In this document: positions 17,367-25,800 of the stretch, in pieces
How positions within the stretch are numbered: the stretch's first letter is position 1
Layout: each line of letters opens with the position of its first letter
Virus record (IMG/VR): IMGVR_UViG_3300035410_000041
Coordinates: 1 to 40,668 of that record
Strand: one strand, 5' to 3'
DNA length: 40,668 nt
From: a virus
The notes under the pieces: model-generated
What the model saw: only the letters and a program-made list of their open reading frames with translations
The model's database searches: none
What the model was told of the DNA's origin: nothing
Program-made: the position numbers and the translations under genes

Positions 17367-18980
17367 GTGATTCCCGGCTACCCGACAACCGTCGCTCCCG
17401 GAGAGCATGACGAATTTCTTCTCGGCTTCGACGTCAAAGACGACGGAACCGGGCTCGGGGCAATCGTCACGTGTGAGCAGTGCGCGACGGGATACGGCGA
17501 TACATGGTGGAAACTGGTGTGCGACGAGCGGCCATGTGTGATTGTTTATATGAAAGAGGGCGCGGCGCTTCCGCCGACAAGCGTGCCATACGATCGTCGA
17601 AAATCGTCACATACAGTATCGATGGTTCCGCTGGGTGATTGGAATAACGATCTCGATATCGATTGTACGATTCAACAGCAATATTTCGAAAGTGACAAAG
17701 GCCAGTCGTTGATGGTGGACTTTCCGACTGTTGTTGTTGAGCAAATATCATACGAAAAAGTTCCGGACGGAAGTAGACAGCTTACATCGTGGAATCTCTC
17801 CGGGATGAATCGTTGGGCGACGATCGCGCCAGTCAATCGACAGCTCACGGCGGGACGGTTTGATATCTCGCTAGTGACATCGGGAGCCGTTCGCACACTA
17901 ACGCTTTCATTTAATGGCTATGTCGTAGCGCAAGGAACGCGAACCGTCGCGGCCGGGAACGGGTCGATCACGTTGTCCGCGGTGAACAACTCCGGAATCT
18001 CCGGGACTGTGACGCTCACGTATACAGGCGACATTGCTTCGACCCTTGGCGCGTTCTTGCTTCTGACATGGGCTCACCATTACACCGTCACGAATGGAAC
18101 GGTCTCGACAACGGTTTACGACAACGGCCGCGGCAACACCCTCTCCGCCATGCTCTCCGGCCTGGCGGCTGGAAACTCGACGATCACGATCACGCCATAC
18201 AGCGACACGGGGCAAGCCGGATCGCCTTGGACGGCCGGCACGGCCAACATTCCGGGACCGCCCGGATCTCCGGGAGTGCTATCGGTCGTCGCCGGCGGAG
18301 CCTGGAACAACACTCAGATCCAGTTTTCTGCCAGCTCAACGGGATCCGCGACGTACAATCTGTATGATTCGGCGTTAGATCAGCCAACTGCAATTTCGCA
18401 GGTGGCTGCGACGCACGTCGCTGGCGGAGGAACGATCACGTGGACGCTCCCGAACCTGGCCGGCGCCGCGGCGGGGAAGCGGCGAATCATCGTTACGGCC
18501 ATGAACGGCGGCATCGAGGACGGCAAGCGCCAGCATTTGACGATCGAATACGATGCGAGCGGAAATGTTGTTCTCCCGCGGCCGAACGTTCCTGACTTCA
18601 GATATAAGCAGCCGACGCCAGTCACGGGCGGGCGAACGCTGAATATTCAGTTCACCTACAACACGGCTGGCGACAAAGGACCGGCGACCAAAGTCCAGGC
18701 GTTTATCATTCGCGAGGATGGAAAAACGCAGGCCGGAACGACGCAGGATTATTCTTCGCCGGACGCTACTGTTCTCTTTTCATCGCTGAAGCTGAGGCGA
18801 GGACTTTACCGCGGATCTCTGACCGTGACGCCGGCGAGCAATGGTTTCTTTGCGGTTGTCTTGAAGGCGGTGACAGCCGGAAGTGTGCAGTCGTCAAATA
18901 CGACACCGACAGATTTTAAACGTGTTTCGAATGTGGCACCTGGTAACCCGGCAAGCGCAACCTTGACAGTGGTGAGCTAA
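17367..18980 (+). CDS. Tail protein with beta-sandwich (Ig/FN3-like) repeats
   Basis: A 537-aa protein beginning at GTG 17367. The first 130 residues form a distinct N-terminal part. From about residue 170 onwards the sequence is a chain of beta-rich units typical of Ig-like or FN3-like tail modules (for example GSITLSAVNNSGISGTVTLTYTGD and, later, GRTLNIQFTYNTAGDKGPATK). A collagen-like turn PGPPGSPG near residue 296 links two modules. Such proteins commonly sit at the tail tip and touch the host. The DNA changes from lower to higher GC near 18.0 kb, inside this gene. Confidence 0.6.
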   Translation: MIPGYPTTVAPGEHDEFLLGFDVKDDGTGLGAIVTCEQCATGYGDTWWKLVCDERPCVIVYMKEGAALPPTSVPYDRRKSSHTVSMVPLGDWNNDLDIDCTIQQQYFESDKGQSLMVDFPTVVVEQISYEKVPDGSRQLTSWNLSGMNRWATIAPVNRQLTAGRFDISLVTSGAVRTLTLSFNGYVVAQGTRTVAAGNGSITLSAVNNSGISGTVTLTYTGDIASTLGAFLLLTWAHHYTVTNGTVSTTVYDNGRGNTLSAMLSGLAAGNSTITITPYSDTGQAGSPWTAGTANIPGPPGSPGVLSVVAGGAWNNTQIQFSASSTGSATYNLYDSALDQPTAISQVAATHVAGGGTITWTLPNLAGAAAGKRRIIVTAMNGGIEDGKRQHLTIEYDASGNVVLPRPNVPDFRYKQPTPVTGGRTLNIQFTYNTAGDKGPATKVQAFIIREDGKTQAGTTQDYSSPDATVLFSSLKLRRGLYRGSLTVTPASNGFFAVVLKAVTAGSVQSSNTTPTDFKRVSNVAPGNPASATLTVVS

Positions 18981-18984
18981 TACC

Positions 18985-21288
18985 ATGGCCAACACAATTC
19001 TTGCTCCATTGACTTATGTCGACCAAACGGCCGACGTCATGCGTCCATATTTCGGCGGCTCGATCAGCTCGACGACACAATACAACGCCGCGACGAACAC
19101 GATGGACAATTCAATGGGGAATACTTCCCCGAATTGGTACGTCGAAGAATTGGACGAGAGTCTTTCCGGCGAAGCGGCGACTTGCAAGATCATCATCGAG
19201 GCCGGCGCGGATTCCACGGACGAGCCGGCGCTATCAACGGAGTTCAACCCGGACGGTCCTGTCGCAGATATTCTCCATGGCACGGCCGTTTGTGTGCGGA
19301 AGGGGTACACGGACAGTACTGGAACTTATCAGGAACAATTGATGTTCATCGGCCAGGTCCTGAAGGTTCGGCATCGCGTGAAGGGCGGGCTCGAGGTTAC
19401 GGCGAAGGACGTACGACATTTACTTAAAGACATTCGCGTCGTTGGCCGTTGGATCGTGACGCCGTCGATGATCACGTTTCAGTATCAACATGGCTGGCCA
19501 TCGCATTTCAATCCTGGCGGCCGGCCGAACTGCATCTTCCGTGCGGGGATGCCATGCTTCGCTCCGTGGCCGGATTACGGGATTCCAAAGGATCAGGGGC
19601 CGCCAGATCCGTCTCAGCAAAGCGAAACGCAGGCATGTTACTGGACCTTCCAGAACATGATCGCGTACATTCTCGGGTTCTGGGGTCCGAGTCTTCCCGA
19701 TCAAACGATCACAGTCGTTCAGGCCGCAAAAGCGTTATGGCCTGAGCTGCAGACAATTCCTGGCTGGGTTACGATTCCTGAATCCATCGGTTCCGGGCTG
19801 GATGAGTACTATCTGAACAATTTCAATCAAGGCGTTGGCCAGAACAATAGCGGGATCGGCGGGGCGCGTAAGGGTCCAGACGTAAACATTTCTTACGTCT
19901 CGTTGATTGGAATCGGTGGAGAAAAGGGCGTCTTTGATCGGCTCTTGTCGAAGGCTGGCGGCTGGGCAATCAAGCTTACGTACAGCGAATCGTTAGGCGC
20001 GTCGACGACGCTCAATTTTGTTCGTAACCGGTGGGAAGATACGAACGACGGCGTTGATATTCCGTTTTGCATCGGTCCGGCGAGCTCTGCGCCATACGCG
20101 ACGGTTACGGGCGGAAGTTACGAAGAATCATCGGAGTTCACGGTGACGCGCGCGGTTGGGCATGGCAGCTTGCCGAAGATCGAAACACGCGTTGATACGA
20201 CAGGCGTCAATTGGTCCTCTACTGGAGCGACATACGCCTATAGCGGAAATCCTGCACTACTTCCGGCGTGGAGTCCCAACGATTTCAATGCATGGTCTAC
20301 GCTCGCGGTTCAGGGTGGAGTCGCGAATGCTCAGACATTTGCGGAAGCGAACGCCCAGTATCCGTGGGTGCTCACGGCGTACATTTTGAATCCGACATAC
20401 AATTTTCAGACAGGAACGCGCTACTCTGCGAATCCGCTGGCGCCGATAACCAGGCCGGTATGGCCGACATTGTTGACTTTCCAAGGGAGTGCGACGGCGG
20501 CCGGGGACATTTTCCCATACCCGATTCGCTCAGAATGCAATCAAGGATCGTGGACACTTGGACCGGAGTTTGACGGACTTGAAGTGTTTGACGACGGGAT
20601 TATTTATCTTCCGAAACTTCGGGATATTAAAGCCGACAGTGATGGAACCTCAGCAGGATCGTTCAAATGGAACAGCGCTCAATTCGGCGTGAGCGGCGGA
20701 AACAAGCTCGATATCACGCCGAACGACATTCGAATGTCGATCGCGATTCCGGTCGATCATCGATTGAGTATGGCTTGCGGCATGGCCTCTGACATTTTCA
20801 ACAATTCGAGCGCGATCGGCCAGTGGAGCATCCTCGAGGACTCGCCCGATGCGGACAAGCTGGCGCCGAACTTTTCGCGCCAGATCATCGTCGATCTGAA
20901 CGGGATGTATGATATGTGGCTACGAATCACGTCGTGGCCTGTACCTGCGTCGGTGCCTGGTCAGACGGCCGCTGCGGATCTGCCTGGCGGATTTCAGGGG
21001 CCTGCCCTCCGCGATGATAGTACGCTGCTGCAGGGGCACGTATTCCGAACGCTGGACGATCAGTACCGCCTGGCGCGCGATGGGCCGCTAGAGTTCGATG
21101 GTATCATTACGACGTATGGGTTGGGCCAACTCCTAAACAACGCCATTCCTGTCGGATCTGGCGCATCGAGCCAAAAGCCGTTTCCGCTCCGCGCGGTGAC
21201 TGCGCGCCGGCGCTTCAGTTGTATTAAGTCCGCGGATGAGTTCGGAAGCACGATTTACAAAACGAAGTCTCAAATCTTTCCGGGGTAG
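18985..21288 (+). CDS. Tail tip / hub protein (putative)
   Basis: A 767-aa protein, one of the largest of the late region. The N-terminal 170 residues, with EAATCKIIIEAGAD and MFIGQVLKVRHRVKGGLEVTAKDVR, have the alternating pattern of hub proteins that form a ring around the tail end. The middle and C-terminal parts are rich in Gly, Ser and aromatic residues, as in structural proteins. The ATG at 18985 follows GGTGAG. Function is inferred from position, size and this pattern. Confidence 0.5.
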   Translation: MANTILAPLTYVDQTADVMRPYFGGSISSTTQYNAATNTMDNSMGNTSPNWYVEELDESLSGEAATCKIIIEAGADSTDEPALSTEFNPDGPVADILHGTAVCVRKGYTDSTGTYQEQLMFIGQVLKVRHRVKGGLEVTAKDVRHLLKDIRVVGRWIVTPSMITFQYQHGWPSHFNPGGRPNCIFRAGMPCFAPWPDYGIPKDQGPPDPSQQSETQACYWTFQNMIAYILGFWGPSLPDQTITVVQAAKALWPELQTIPGWVTIPESIGSGLDEYYLNNFNQGVGQNNSGIGGARKGPDVNISYVSLIGIGGEKGVFDRLLSKAGGWAIKLTYSESLGASTTLNFVRNRWEDTNDGVDIPFCIGPASSAPYATVTGGSYEESSEFTVTRAVGHGSLPKIETRVDTTGVNWSSTGATYAYSGNPALLPAWSPNDFNAWSTLAVQGGVANAQTFAEANAQYPWVLTAYILNPTYNFQTGTRYSANPLAPITRPVWPTLLTFQGSATAAGDIFPYPIRSECNQGSWTLGPEFDGLEVFDDGIIYLPKLRDIKADSDGTSAGSFKWNSAQFGVSGGNKLDITPNDIRMSIAIPVDHRLSMACGMASDIFNNSSAIGQWSILEDSPDADKLAPNFSRQIIVDLNGMYDMWLRITSWPVPASVPGQTAAADLPGGFQGPALRDDSTLLQGHVFRTLDDQYRLARDGPLEFDGIITTYGLGQLLNNAIPVGSGASSQKPFPLRAVTARRRFSCIKSADEFGSTIYKTKSQIFPG

Positions 21289-21294
21289 TCATGC

Positions 21295-22362
21295 ATGATG
21301 AGCGACGATATTCGACCGCAACGGCCGTCGTTGCTTAATTATCCAGACCGGTTCCAAAAGAATCCCGGCCGTACGGTAGTTCGGCCGGCCGTGAGCGGTG
21401 GACAATTGGGACCTCCGGTCGCACCGACTGGACTCACGGCAACGTCCGACGTAGGCACCGACGGCTTCAAAATCCACTTATCATGGACGAATCCCGCAGG
21501 ACCAAAGACAACCGGCGTTGAGATTCAGCGAAAGACCGGGGCCGGTGGCACCTTCGCAACTATCGCATGTGTTCGAACTGGAATATTGGCGTATGTCGAT
21601 CCGGTGGAAGACGTCGGCGTGTATTATTATCAAATCAGAGCGTTCAACAGCTCGGGTGATTCGGCGTGGAGCGCGACGGCCGGCCCTTACGACGGCGGTT
21701 GTCTTGTCAGTACGGCGGTTGTCGGTTCAACGCGTTGGTTGCAGGCTCCAAATTCAGGAGCACCGAATCAAGGCTTTCAGTGTTTTTCCGGCGTCAATGA
21801 TAGCTACGACGACAACGCAAACGGAGGGAAAACGTTAATTCAATTGGCGCAACCTGTAGACACTGCGCAAGCCGTTCAGCCGAACATAGTCGGAACGGGT
21901 TTTGGTTGGGCGCTTGTGACGCCGAACGTTTGGAAAAGTGTAAGTTCCTCTCACAATTTATCGACCGGGACGTTCACGTGGGACGCGGTCTCACAAGCAA
22001 TTGTACAACTCTTGATTCGGGTGCAGTACATTACGGCCGTGTTTGATGCAACAACGATCACATGGGCCAATTACACTGGGTTGACGTATAGCGGTTACAA
22101 TGACGTGTTGGAGGCGGCATACTGCACGATTCCGAATCCCGGAGGTTCAGGGAAAAGCCCGGTAGGTTGCACGATTCACTCACTCGCGAACGCTCTCGCT
22201 CCGTTGTTTCCGGGCAATGTCGGAGCCACTATTTACGGCTTGTTAGTTGATTGCAAACTGCACCCGGCCGGAGGTGGTATTTCGGCAGGACAAGCGACGG
22301 TTGATTGGCTGACTGCGGCCGACTCCGGGGTGTTATTCTGTCGGACGCTCGCGGGCCGTTAA
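21295..22362 (+). CDS. Virion-tip protein with FN3 domain
   Basis: A 355-aa protein. Residues about 40-130 form a fibronectin type III domain, seen from APTGLTATSDVGTDGF, FKIHLSWTNP, the VEIQRKTG strand and YYYQIRAFNSSGDSAWS. FN3 domains in phage tails usually aid weak carbohydrate or surface binding. The rest is beta-rich, with a Gly-rich C-terminal end, and is the last gene before the attP region. ATG 21295 and ATG 21298 are both possible. The DNA is lower in GC than the hub gene, like the fibre gene at 13.4 kb. Confidence 0.6.
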   Translation: MMSDDIRPQRPSLLNYPDRFQKNPGRTVVRPAVSGGQLGPPVAPTGLTATSDVGTDGFKIHLSWTNPAGPKTTGVEIQRKTGAGGTFATIACVRTGILAYVDPVEDVGVYYYQIRAFNSSGDSAWSATAGPYDGGCLVSTAVVGSTRWLQAPNSGAPNQGFQCFSGVNDSYDDNANGGKTLIQLAQPVDTAQAVQPNIVGTGFGWALVTPNVWKSVSSSHNLSTGTFTWDAVSQAIVQLLIRVQYITAVFDATTITWANYTGLTYSGYNDVLEAAYCTIPNPGGSGKSPVGCTIHSLANALAPLFPGNVGATIYGLLVDCKLHPAGGGISAGQATVDWLTAADSGVLFCRTLAGR

Positions 22363-22365
22363 ATT

Positions 22366-22384
22366 TTTGTGGACGTTTTGTGGA
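22366..22384. other. Candidate integrase arm-type site, left
   Basis: TTTGTGGACGTTTTGTGGA contains TTTGTGGA twice, 11 bp apart. An exact second copy of the 19 bp lies at 22570-22588, and the tRNA-like core lies between them. This is the layout of paired arm sites in attP of tyrosine integrases. Confidence 0.6.
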
Positions 22385-22465
22385 TAGGCGCAAGAACGAA
22401 TGCGTCTTTTTGCATGGTATTCGGTATTGTAGCGTCCGATTTTATTGGGTTTAGAAGGTCAGGAA

Positions 22466-22506
22466 CCTTAGCAAGGCGGTGCATTCGACCACTCTGCCAC
22501 CTCTCC
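22466..22506 (-). tRNA. 5' half of tRNA-Ser(GCU), attP core
   Basis: On the minus strand, from 22506, the sequence is a tRNA-Ser 5' half: acceptor GGAGAGG, TG, D-arm GCA-GAGTGGTCGAA-TGC, then anticodon stem CCGCC and loop TTGCTAA with anticodon GCT. After GG it reads TTCC instead of completing the stem, and no T-arm or 3' acceptor follows. It is therefore a partial gene, and in this place is probably the core where phage and host recombine, close to the anticodon loop. It has the same orientation as int. Confidence 0.8.
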
Positions 22507-22526
22507 ACGGTCTGTAAGTCTTTTAT

Positions 22527-23669
22527 TTAACTGTATTTGCGCTTTTGGGCGCTCGACTGAGCTTTCCTCTTTGTGGACGTTTTGTGGACAAAATTGGGGT
22601 CCAATGCGCGCGCGGCGTCCTGGTCGGTCAGGTGCGCCAGGTCCACGTAATGCTTCATCGCTGTCTGCACTGAATTCCCCATGAACTTCGCCGCTCGCTG
22701 CGGATCCACGCCGGCTTCGTACAACCGCAGGTAACTCAGGCGCCGGAATGCTCCAAGTACCTCACTCTCCGGTAGATTATGCTTCTCTCGCAGCCGGCGC
22801 AAGCGGATATGAGCCGTATTCACGCCGTAGGGAAAGATCCGCTCGTCGGGGCTCGCCGGCGGGTGTTTCTTCTTCCAGTTGAGCAGCTCGCGGCTGGCCC
22901 ATGGGCTCAGCGGAATGTGTCGCACCAGGTCCTTCTCTTTGACGCGGATGTGCGCCGGCGAGCCGGTGCGCAGGTCCGACCAGGTTACGCGCGTGCAGCC
23001 GGACGGCCGGAAGCAATTCTGCATCAGCACCAGGACGGGGAAGATCGTGTCGTTTTTGGCCCACTGCATGAGCTGGGCGGCAACGCGCGAATCGGCCGGC
23101 GGTTTGACTTCGCGGCGGACCGGATCCAATTTGAGCAGCTTACGGGCGGCCGGGTTGCGCGGCCAGGTGAGCTTCGCCGGCGGCTGCATGAGCCAGGAGA
23201 ACAGCCGGCTGATGCGGCGCTGATCGGTGTCGACGGAGGCCGGCGCATAGCCGGCATTCTTGCGTTCTGTTAAGTAGGTCTGGACGATGCCCGTGAGGAC
23301 GAGCTGCGACTGGGATCCCAGATCGAGCTTCTCGCGTCCTTTGGCGAAGGCCTTCAAGCGCTGGTTATAGTCCTGGTATGAGCGGTTGCCGGCGCGCTTG
23401 TCTTCGCCTGGCCATGTTTCATCCAGGAAGCGCTTGATCGAGTCCTCGAGCGTGAGCGCCGCGGCGCCGGAGCGGTGCGTATTGAGGATCCGCTCGATCG
23501 CGCGTTCGGTGAACTCCTGGGCGTCGAGCAGATCGGTCGTCTTCGTGGAGTCGCGGTGGCGTTCGTTCTGCCAACGGAAGTAATAGTGCCACCGGCCGCC
23601 GACGCCTCCGCGGCGCTGTAGCGTGTACTTGATGGTGCCAAGCAGGGTATGAAATTCGTGTGGGCGCAT
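22527..23669 (-). CDS. int: Tyrosine-family integrase
   Basis: Site-specific recombinase that inserts the phage at attB. In 380 residues: an N-terminal part for arm sites, a SAM-like core-binding part (residues about 70-165) and the catalytic domain. Catalytic candidates are Arg221 (FRPSGCTRVTWSDL), Lys244 or Lys246, Arg309 and Tyr341 (KHYVDL). The places of the two active-site His are taken by Gly306 (GAFRR for HxxR) and Asn332 (MGNS for LGH). The box is therefore non-canonical, although the fold motif RLYEAGVDPQRAAKFMG is clear. It lies next to attP, and its start codon is one base from palindrome 3. No SD is seen. Confidence 0.85.
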   Translation of the reverse strand: MRPHEFHTLLGTIKYTLQRRGGVGGRWHYYFRWQNERHRDSTKTTDLLDAQEFTERAIERILNTHRSGAAALTLEDSIKRFLDETWPGEDKRAGNRSYQDYNQRLKAFAKGREKLDLGSQSQLVLTGIVQTYLTERKNAGYAPASVDTDQRRISRLFSWLMQPPAKLTWPRNPAARKLLKLDPVRREVKPPADSRVAAQLMQWAKNDTIFPVLVLMQNCFRPSGCTRVTWSDLRTGSPAHIRVKEKDLVRHIPLSPWASRELLNWKKKHPPASPDERIFPYGVNTAHIRLRRLREKHNLPESEVLGAFRRLSYLRLYEAGVDPQRAAKFMGNSVQTAMKHYVDLAHLTDQDAARALDPNFVHKTSTKRKAQSSAQKRKYS

Positions 23670-23670
23670 T

Positions 23671-23686
23671 TTGCAGACGTCTGCAA
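23671..23686. repeat. Palindrome copy 3 of 4, directly before int start
   Basis: TTGCAGACGTCTGCAA, 16 bp of the same palindrome, lies in the 18-bp gap between the upstream gene's stop (23688-23690) and the int ATG (23669). It covers the place where the int ribosome binding site would be. Binding here, as DNA or RNA, could control integrase. Confidence 0.85.
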
Positions 23687-23687
23687 T

Positions 23688-24263
23688 CTATCTCGAATGA
23701 GCTCGCTTGTAATCCTCGAGGCGCCGGCGGGCGTTCGCGAGATTCTGTTCGGCGTTCAAACTTTCGTACGGCGTTCTTGAGTTCAGTCCGGATTTCCAAT
23801 TGGCGTCGAGCTTGATCACTTCTTCCTCCAACCTTTCGAGTTCCGGATCATATGCGGCCGGGACGGAAGGCGGTTCCTTGGGCATCAAATAATTGGCGTA
23901 CCATCCGAGACATAGGGCGGCGAGCAGCGTCATGGTTGGCAAGATGATAATTGCAGCGATGGATCCGCGGATGGCGCCGCGGCCGGCATGCTGCTCCTTC
24001 TCGTCATAGCCGGCGAAATGATACAGGCCTACCAAAAGGCAGAATACGAGGCCAGCAGTGAACCAGGGACTTCGACTCATCAATCCCAGAACGTAGCAAA
24101 TGAAACAAATGATGAAGGCGATCCACCAGGAGCGGACATAAGCGCCGCGGAAGTTCGGCTGATGAAATGTTGTTGGGGCGGTTTTTGCCGAAGGTGCGGC
24201 GGCGGCGACGGTGGCCTGTTGCTGCTGTGCCTTCTTAAAGAATTCGGCCTCGACGTCGCTCAT
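23688..24263 (-). CDS. Membrane protein between repressor and integrase
   Basis: A 191-aa protein with two close hydrophobic helices (WWIAFIICFICYVLGLM and WFTAGLVFCLLVGLYHF) and a third after a loop (GSIAAIIILPTMTLLAALCL). A charged, probably coiled C-terminal tail (ELERLEEEVIKLDANW) follows. ATG 24263, after GAGGGG, is preferred to GTG 24278, which overlaps the repressor stop. It is in the lysogeny operon with repressor and int, so it may be expressed in the prophage and act in superinfection exclusion; this is inference from place only. Confidence 0.65.
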   Translation of the reverse strand: MSDVEAEFFKKAQQQQATVAAAAPSAKTAPTTFHQPNFRGAYVRSWWIAFIICFICYVLGLMSRSPWFTAGLVFCLLVGLYHFAGYDEKEQHAGRGAIRGSIAAIIILPTMTLLAALCLGWYANYLMPKEPPSVPAAYDPELERLEEEVIKLDANWKSGLNSRTPYESLNAEQNLANARRRLEDYKRAHSR

Positions 24264-24274
24264 AGACGGTCCCC

Positions 24275-25195
24275 TCACGCATACTTGCCGTTTCCGATAC
24301 CCATGACGCGAGCGTAAAAGCGCACGGACTGCTTTGAGCGGACCTTCTTTGATTTCCAGACGACCGGATTGTCGGCGTCGATGAATAGCTCCCAGTCAAA
24401 GCCGCCTTCGTAGCGAACACGTTTGATCGTGGGCCCGACGTCTATTGTGAAGTCTTCGCCGGCGCCGTGGCCTATCGCCAGGATGAAGAGCTTGTCGTTC
24501 GGAACGAACTGCTCGAGCTGGGCCCGCGAGTTCTTGGGATCCGTTCCGCGCGGCGGAAGGTCGATGAACCCGTTCGGGTTCTGGAACTGCTGGACGAGGA
24601 TCAGATCTCCGTTGTGAAGGGTCTGTTCCATGCTGTCGCCGCGGACGAAGACGGAATGCACGCCCTTCCAGTCCGGCAGCTCTCGGACGTAGGTGAGCTC
24701 CTCTCCCCTTTCAAGGTCCTCGCCGTAGCCGGCCGCGGCGTTGTGCCAGGTCGGGATCGCGACGGCGCCCTTCTGGCCTTTCTTGGCGATCGGGAAGACG
24801 GGCAGATCGCCGCGGCGGTTGACCGGGGCGATCTTCTTTTCTGGATAGGTGACGTCCGGCTCGCGGACCGAAGCCGGCGGCGCCGCTCGGCGCTCGAGGG
24901 CCGTGATCTTGACGCCGTGGCTTTTTGAAAGCGTGTCGTCGATGGTGACAGCAAGGTCGCCGGGGATTTGGAAGTTTCGGATGTCGTCCTCGCCTTCGAG
25001 CCAGGAGCGCTTCTGTCCGAGCGCTTGCGCCACCAGGGTCATCGTGCTGCTGTCGGGAGACACCTGCCCTTGCATCAGCGTCACGATGGTCTTCTGGTTC
25101 AATCCAGCGCGGTCTGCGAGCTCTTTCTGGGAAGTCATGTCCAGAAGAGCCATGCCCATTTTCACGCGGATTCGGCGATTTCTTATAGTGTCCAT
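24275..25195 (-). CDS. CI/LexA-like phage repressor (HTH + S24 peptidase)
   Basis: Keeps lytic genes silent in the lysogen and cleaves itself on DNA damage. The 306-aa protein has an N-terminal HTH (SQKELADRAGLNQKTIVTLM, residues 22-41) and a C-terminal S24 domain. The cleavage bond is probably Ala155-Gly156 (NAAAGYG), the nucleophile Ser188 (VRGDSME) and the base Lys258 (TIKRV). It is divergent from the rightward early genes, with candidate operators between. No clear SD stands before ATG 25195, so a leaderless or weak start is possible. It is the first gene of the leftward operon repressor-membrane protein-int. Confidence 0.9.
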   Translation of the reverse strand: MDTIRNRRIRVKMGMALLDMTSQKELADRAGLNQKTIVTLMQGQVSPDSSTMTLVAQALGQKRSWLEGEDDIRNFQIPGDLAVTIDDTLSKSHGVKITALERRAAPPASVREPDVTYPEKKIAPVNRRGDLPVFPIAKKGQKGAVAIPTWHNAAAGYGEDLERGEELTYVRELPDWKGVHSVFVRGDSMEQTLHNGDLILVQQFQNPNGFIDLPPRGTDPKNSRAQLEQFVPNDKLFILAIGHGAGEDFTIDVGPTIKRVRYEGGFDWELFIDADNPVVWKSKKVRSKQSVRFYARVMGIGNGKYA

Positions 25196-25344
25196 CCAAA
25201 GCGACTGTAACGAGTTACAAGATAGTTCCAGCTAATTCTTATAAAACGGATTGACACGTCTTTAAAACGGTATATCTTCCGTTACAAGTAAGCGACATGG
25301 ATTCAACAAGGATTCGTACGGGGTTGAACCGGAAAGATAATTCG
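25196..25344. promoter_or_regulatory. Divergent control region with candidate operators
   Basis: Between repressor and early genes. TGTAAC-GA-GTTACA (25206-25219) is a near-perfect dyad; GTTACAAG is repeated at 25214-25221 and 25281-25288. TAAAACGG occurs twice, 21 bp apart (25242-25249 and 25263-25270), two helical turns. A TTGACA box (25251-25256) with TATATC at 25271 lies between, but the 14-nt gap is short for a normal promoter. These are good candidates for repressor and Cro-like binding sites. Confidence 0.65.
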
Positions 25345-25800
25345 ATGACGAGCATCCTTGAATTCTACTCCCTGGCCGAACGACGCAAGTCCCTGAATCT
25401 CACTCAGACGCAGCTTGGCGTGCTTGCAGGTTTGGGCAAGGACCCGGTGTCGGCTATCGAACGCGGCTTACAGCCGCCGATGCATCGTGTCCCTGGCCTC
25501 GTCCGAGCGTACCAGCTCACAATCGATCAGTTTTGGAAGTTATGGCGGAGGGAAAGGGTTGCGCTGGGGGGCGCTGAACATGGAAACGGAAACAGAAGTG
25601 AAAACGGAAATGCCGGCGGAGCTGCCGAAGTCGGCCGCGGACTGCCGAACGCTGGGAGTATGGCGGACGCTGGTGCTGGGCAAGTCGCAACGGGAAATAG
25701 CGGAGGCCGCGCGGGTGAAGCCGGCGCGGATCTCGGAGATCGAGCTGGGCAAGGTCATGCCGCGCCGCAAGCACTGGGCGGGGCTGATCGCGGCGTTTGA
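25345..25800 (+). CDS. Cro-like HTH regulator (start of early operon)
   Basis: The first rightward gene. The N-terminal 70 residues are a clear XRE HTH domain (LAERRKSLNLTQTQLGVLAG, then LGKDPVSAIERGLQPP). The rest, rich in Gly/Ala/Asn, overlaps the next HTH gene for 221 bp in another frame and looks like non-coding composition, so the true product may end soon after residue 75 through a change I cannot see, or the long tail is genuine. ATG 25345, after GGAAAG, is preferred to ATG 25297. In place and type it matches Cro. Confidence 0.6.
   Translation: MTSILEFYSLAERRKSLNLTQTQLGVLAGLGKDPVSAIERGLQPPMHRVPGLVRAYQLTIDQFWKLWRRERVALGGAEHGNGNRSENGNAGGAAEVGRGLPNAGSMADAGAGQVATGNSGGRAGEAGADLGDRAGQGHAAPQALGGADRGV

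Larger units (their letters stand above)
22366..22588. other. attP: attP attachment region
   Basis: The stretch between the FN3 tail gene and the end of int has no gene. It has a tRNA-Ser 5'-half core (22466-22506) flanked by two identical 19-bp repeats (22366-22384, 22570-22588), each with two TTTGTGGA units; the right pair lies inside the last codons of int. The layout is that of a lambda-type attP. Between left arm and core there is also an AT-rich stretch, suitable for bending by a host factor. Confidence 0.7.

Noticed and set aside
22363-22526. A complete tRNA gene
   Set aside because: Only the 5' half, up to the anticodon stem, is there; T-arm and 3' acceptor strand are missing, so it is an attachment-site core.
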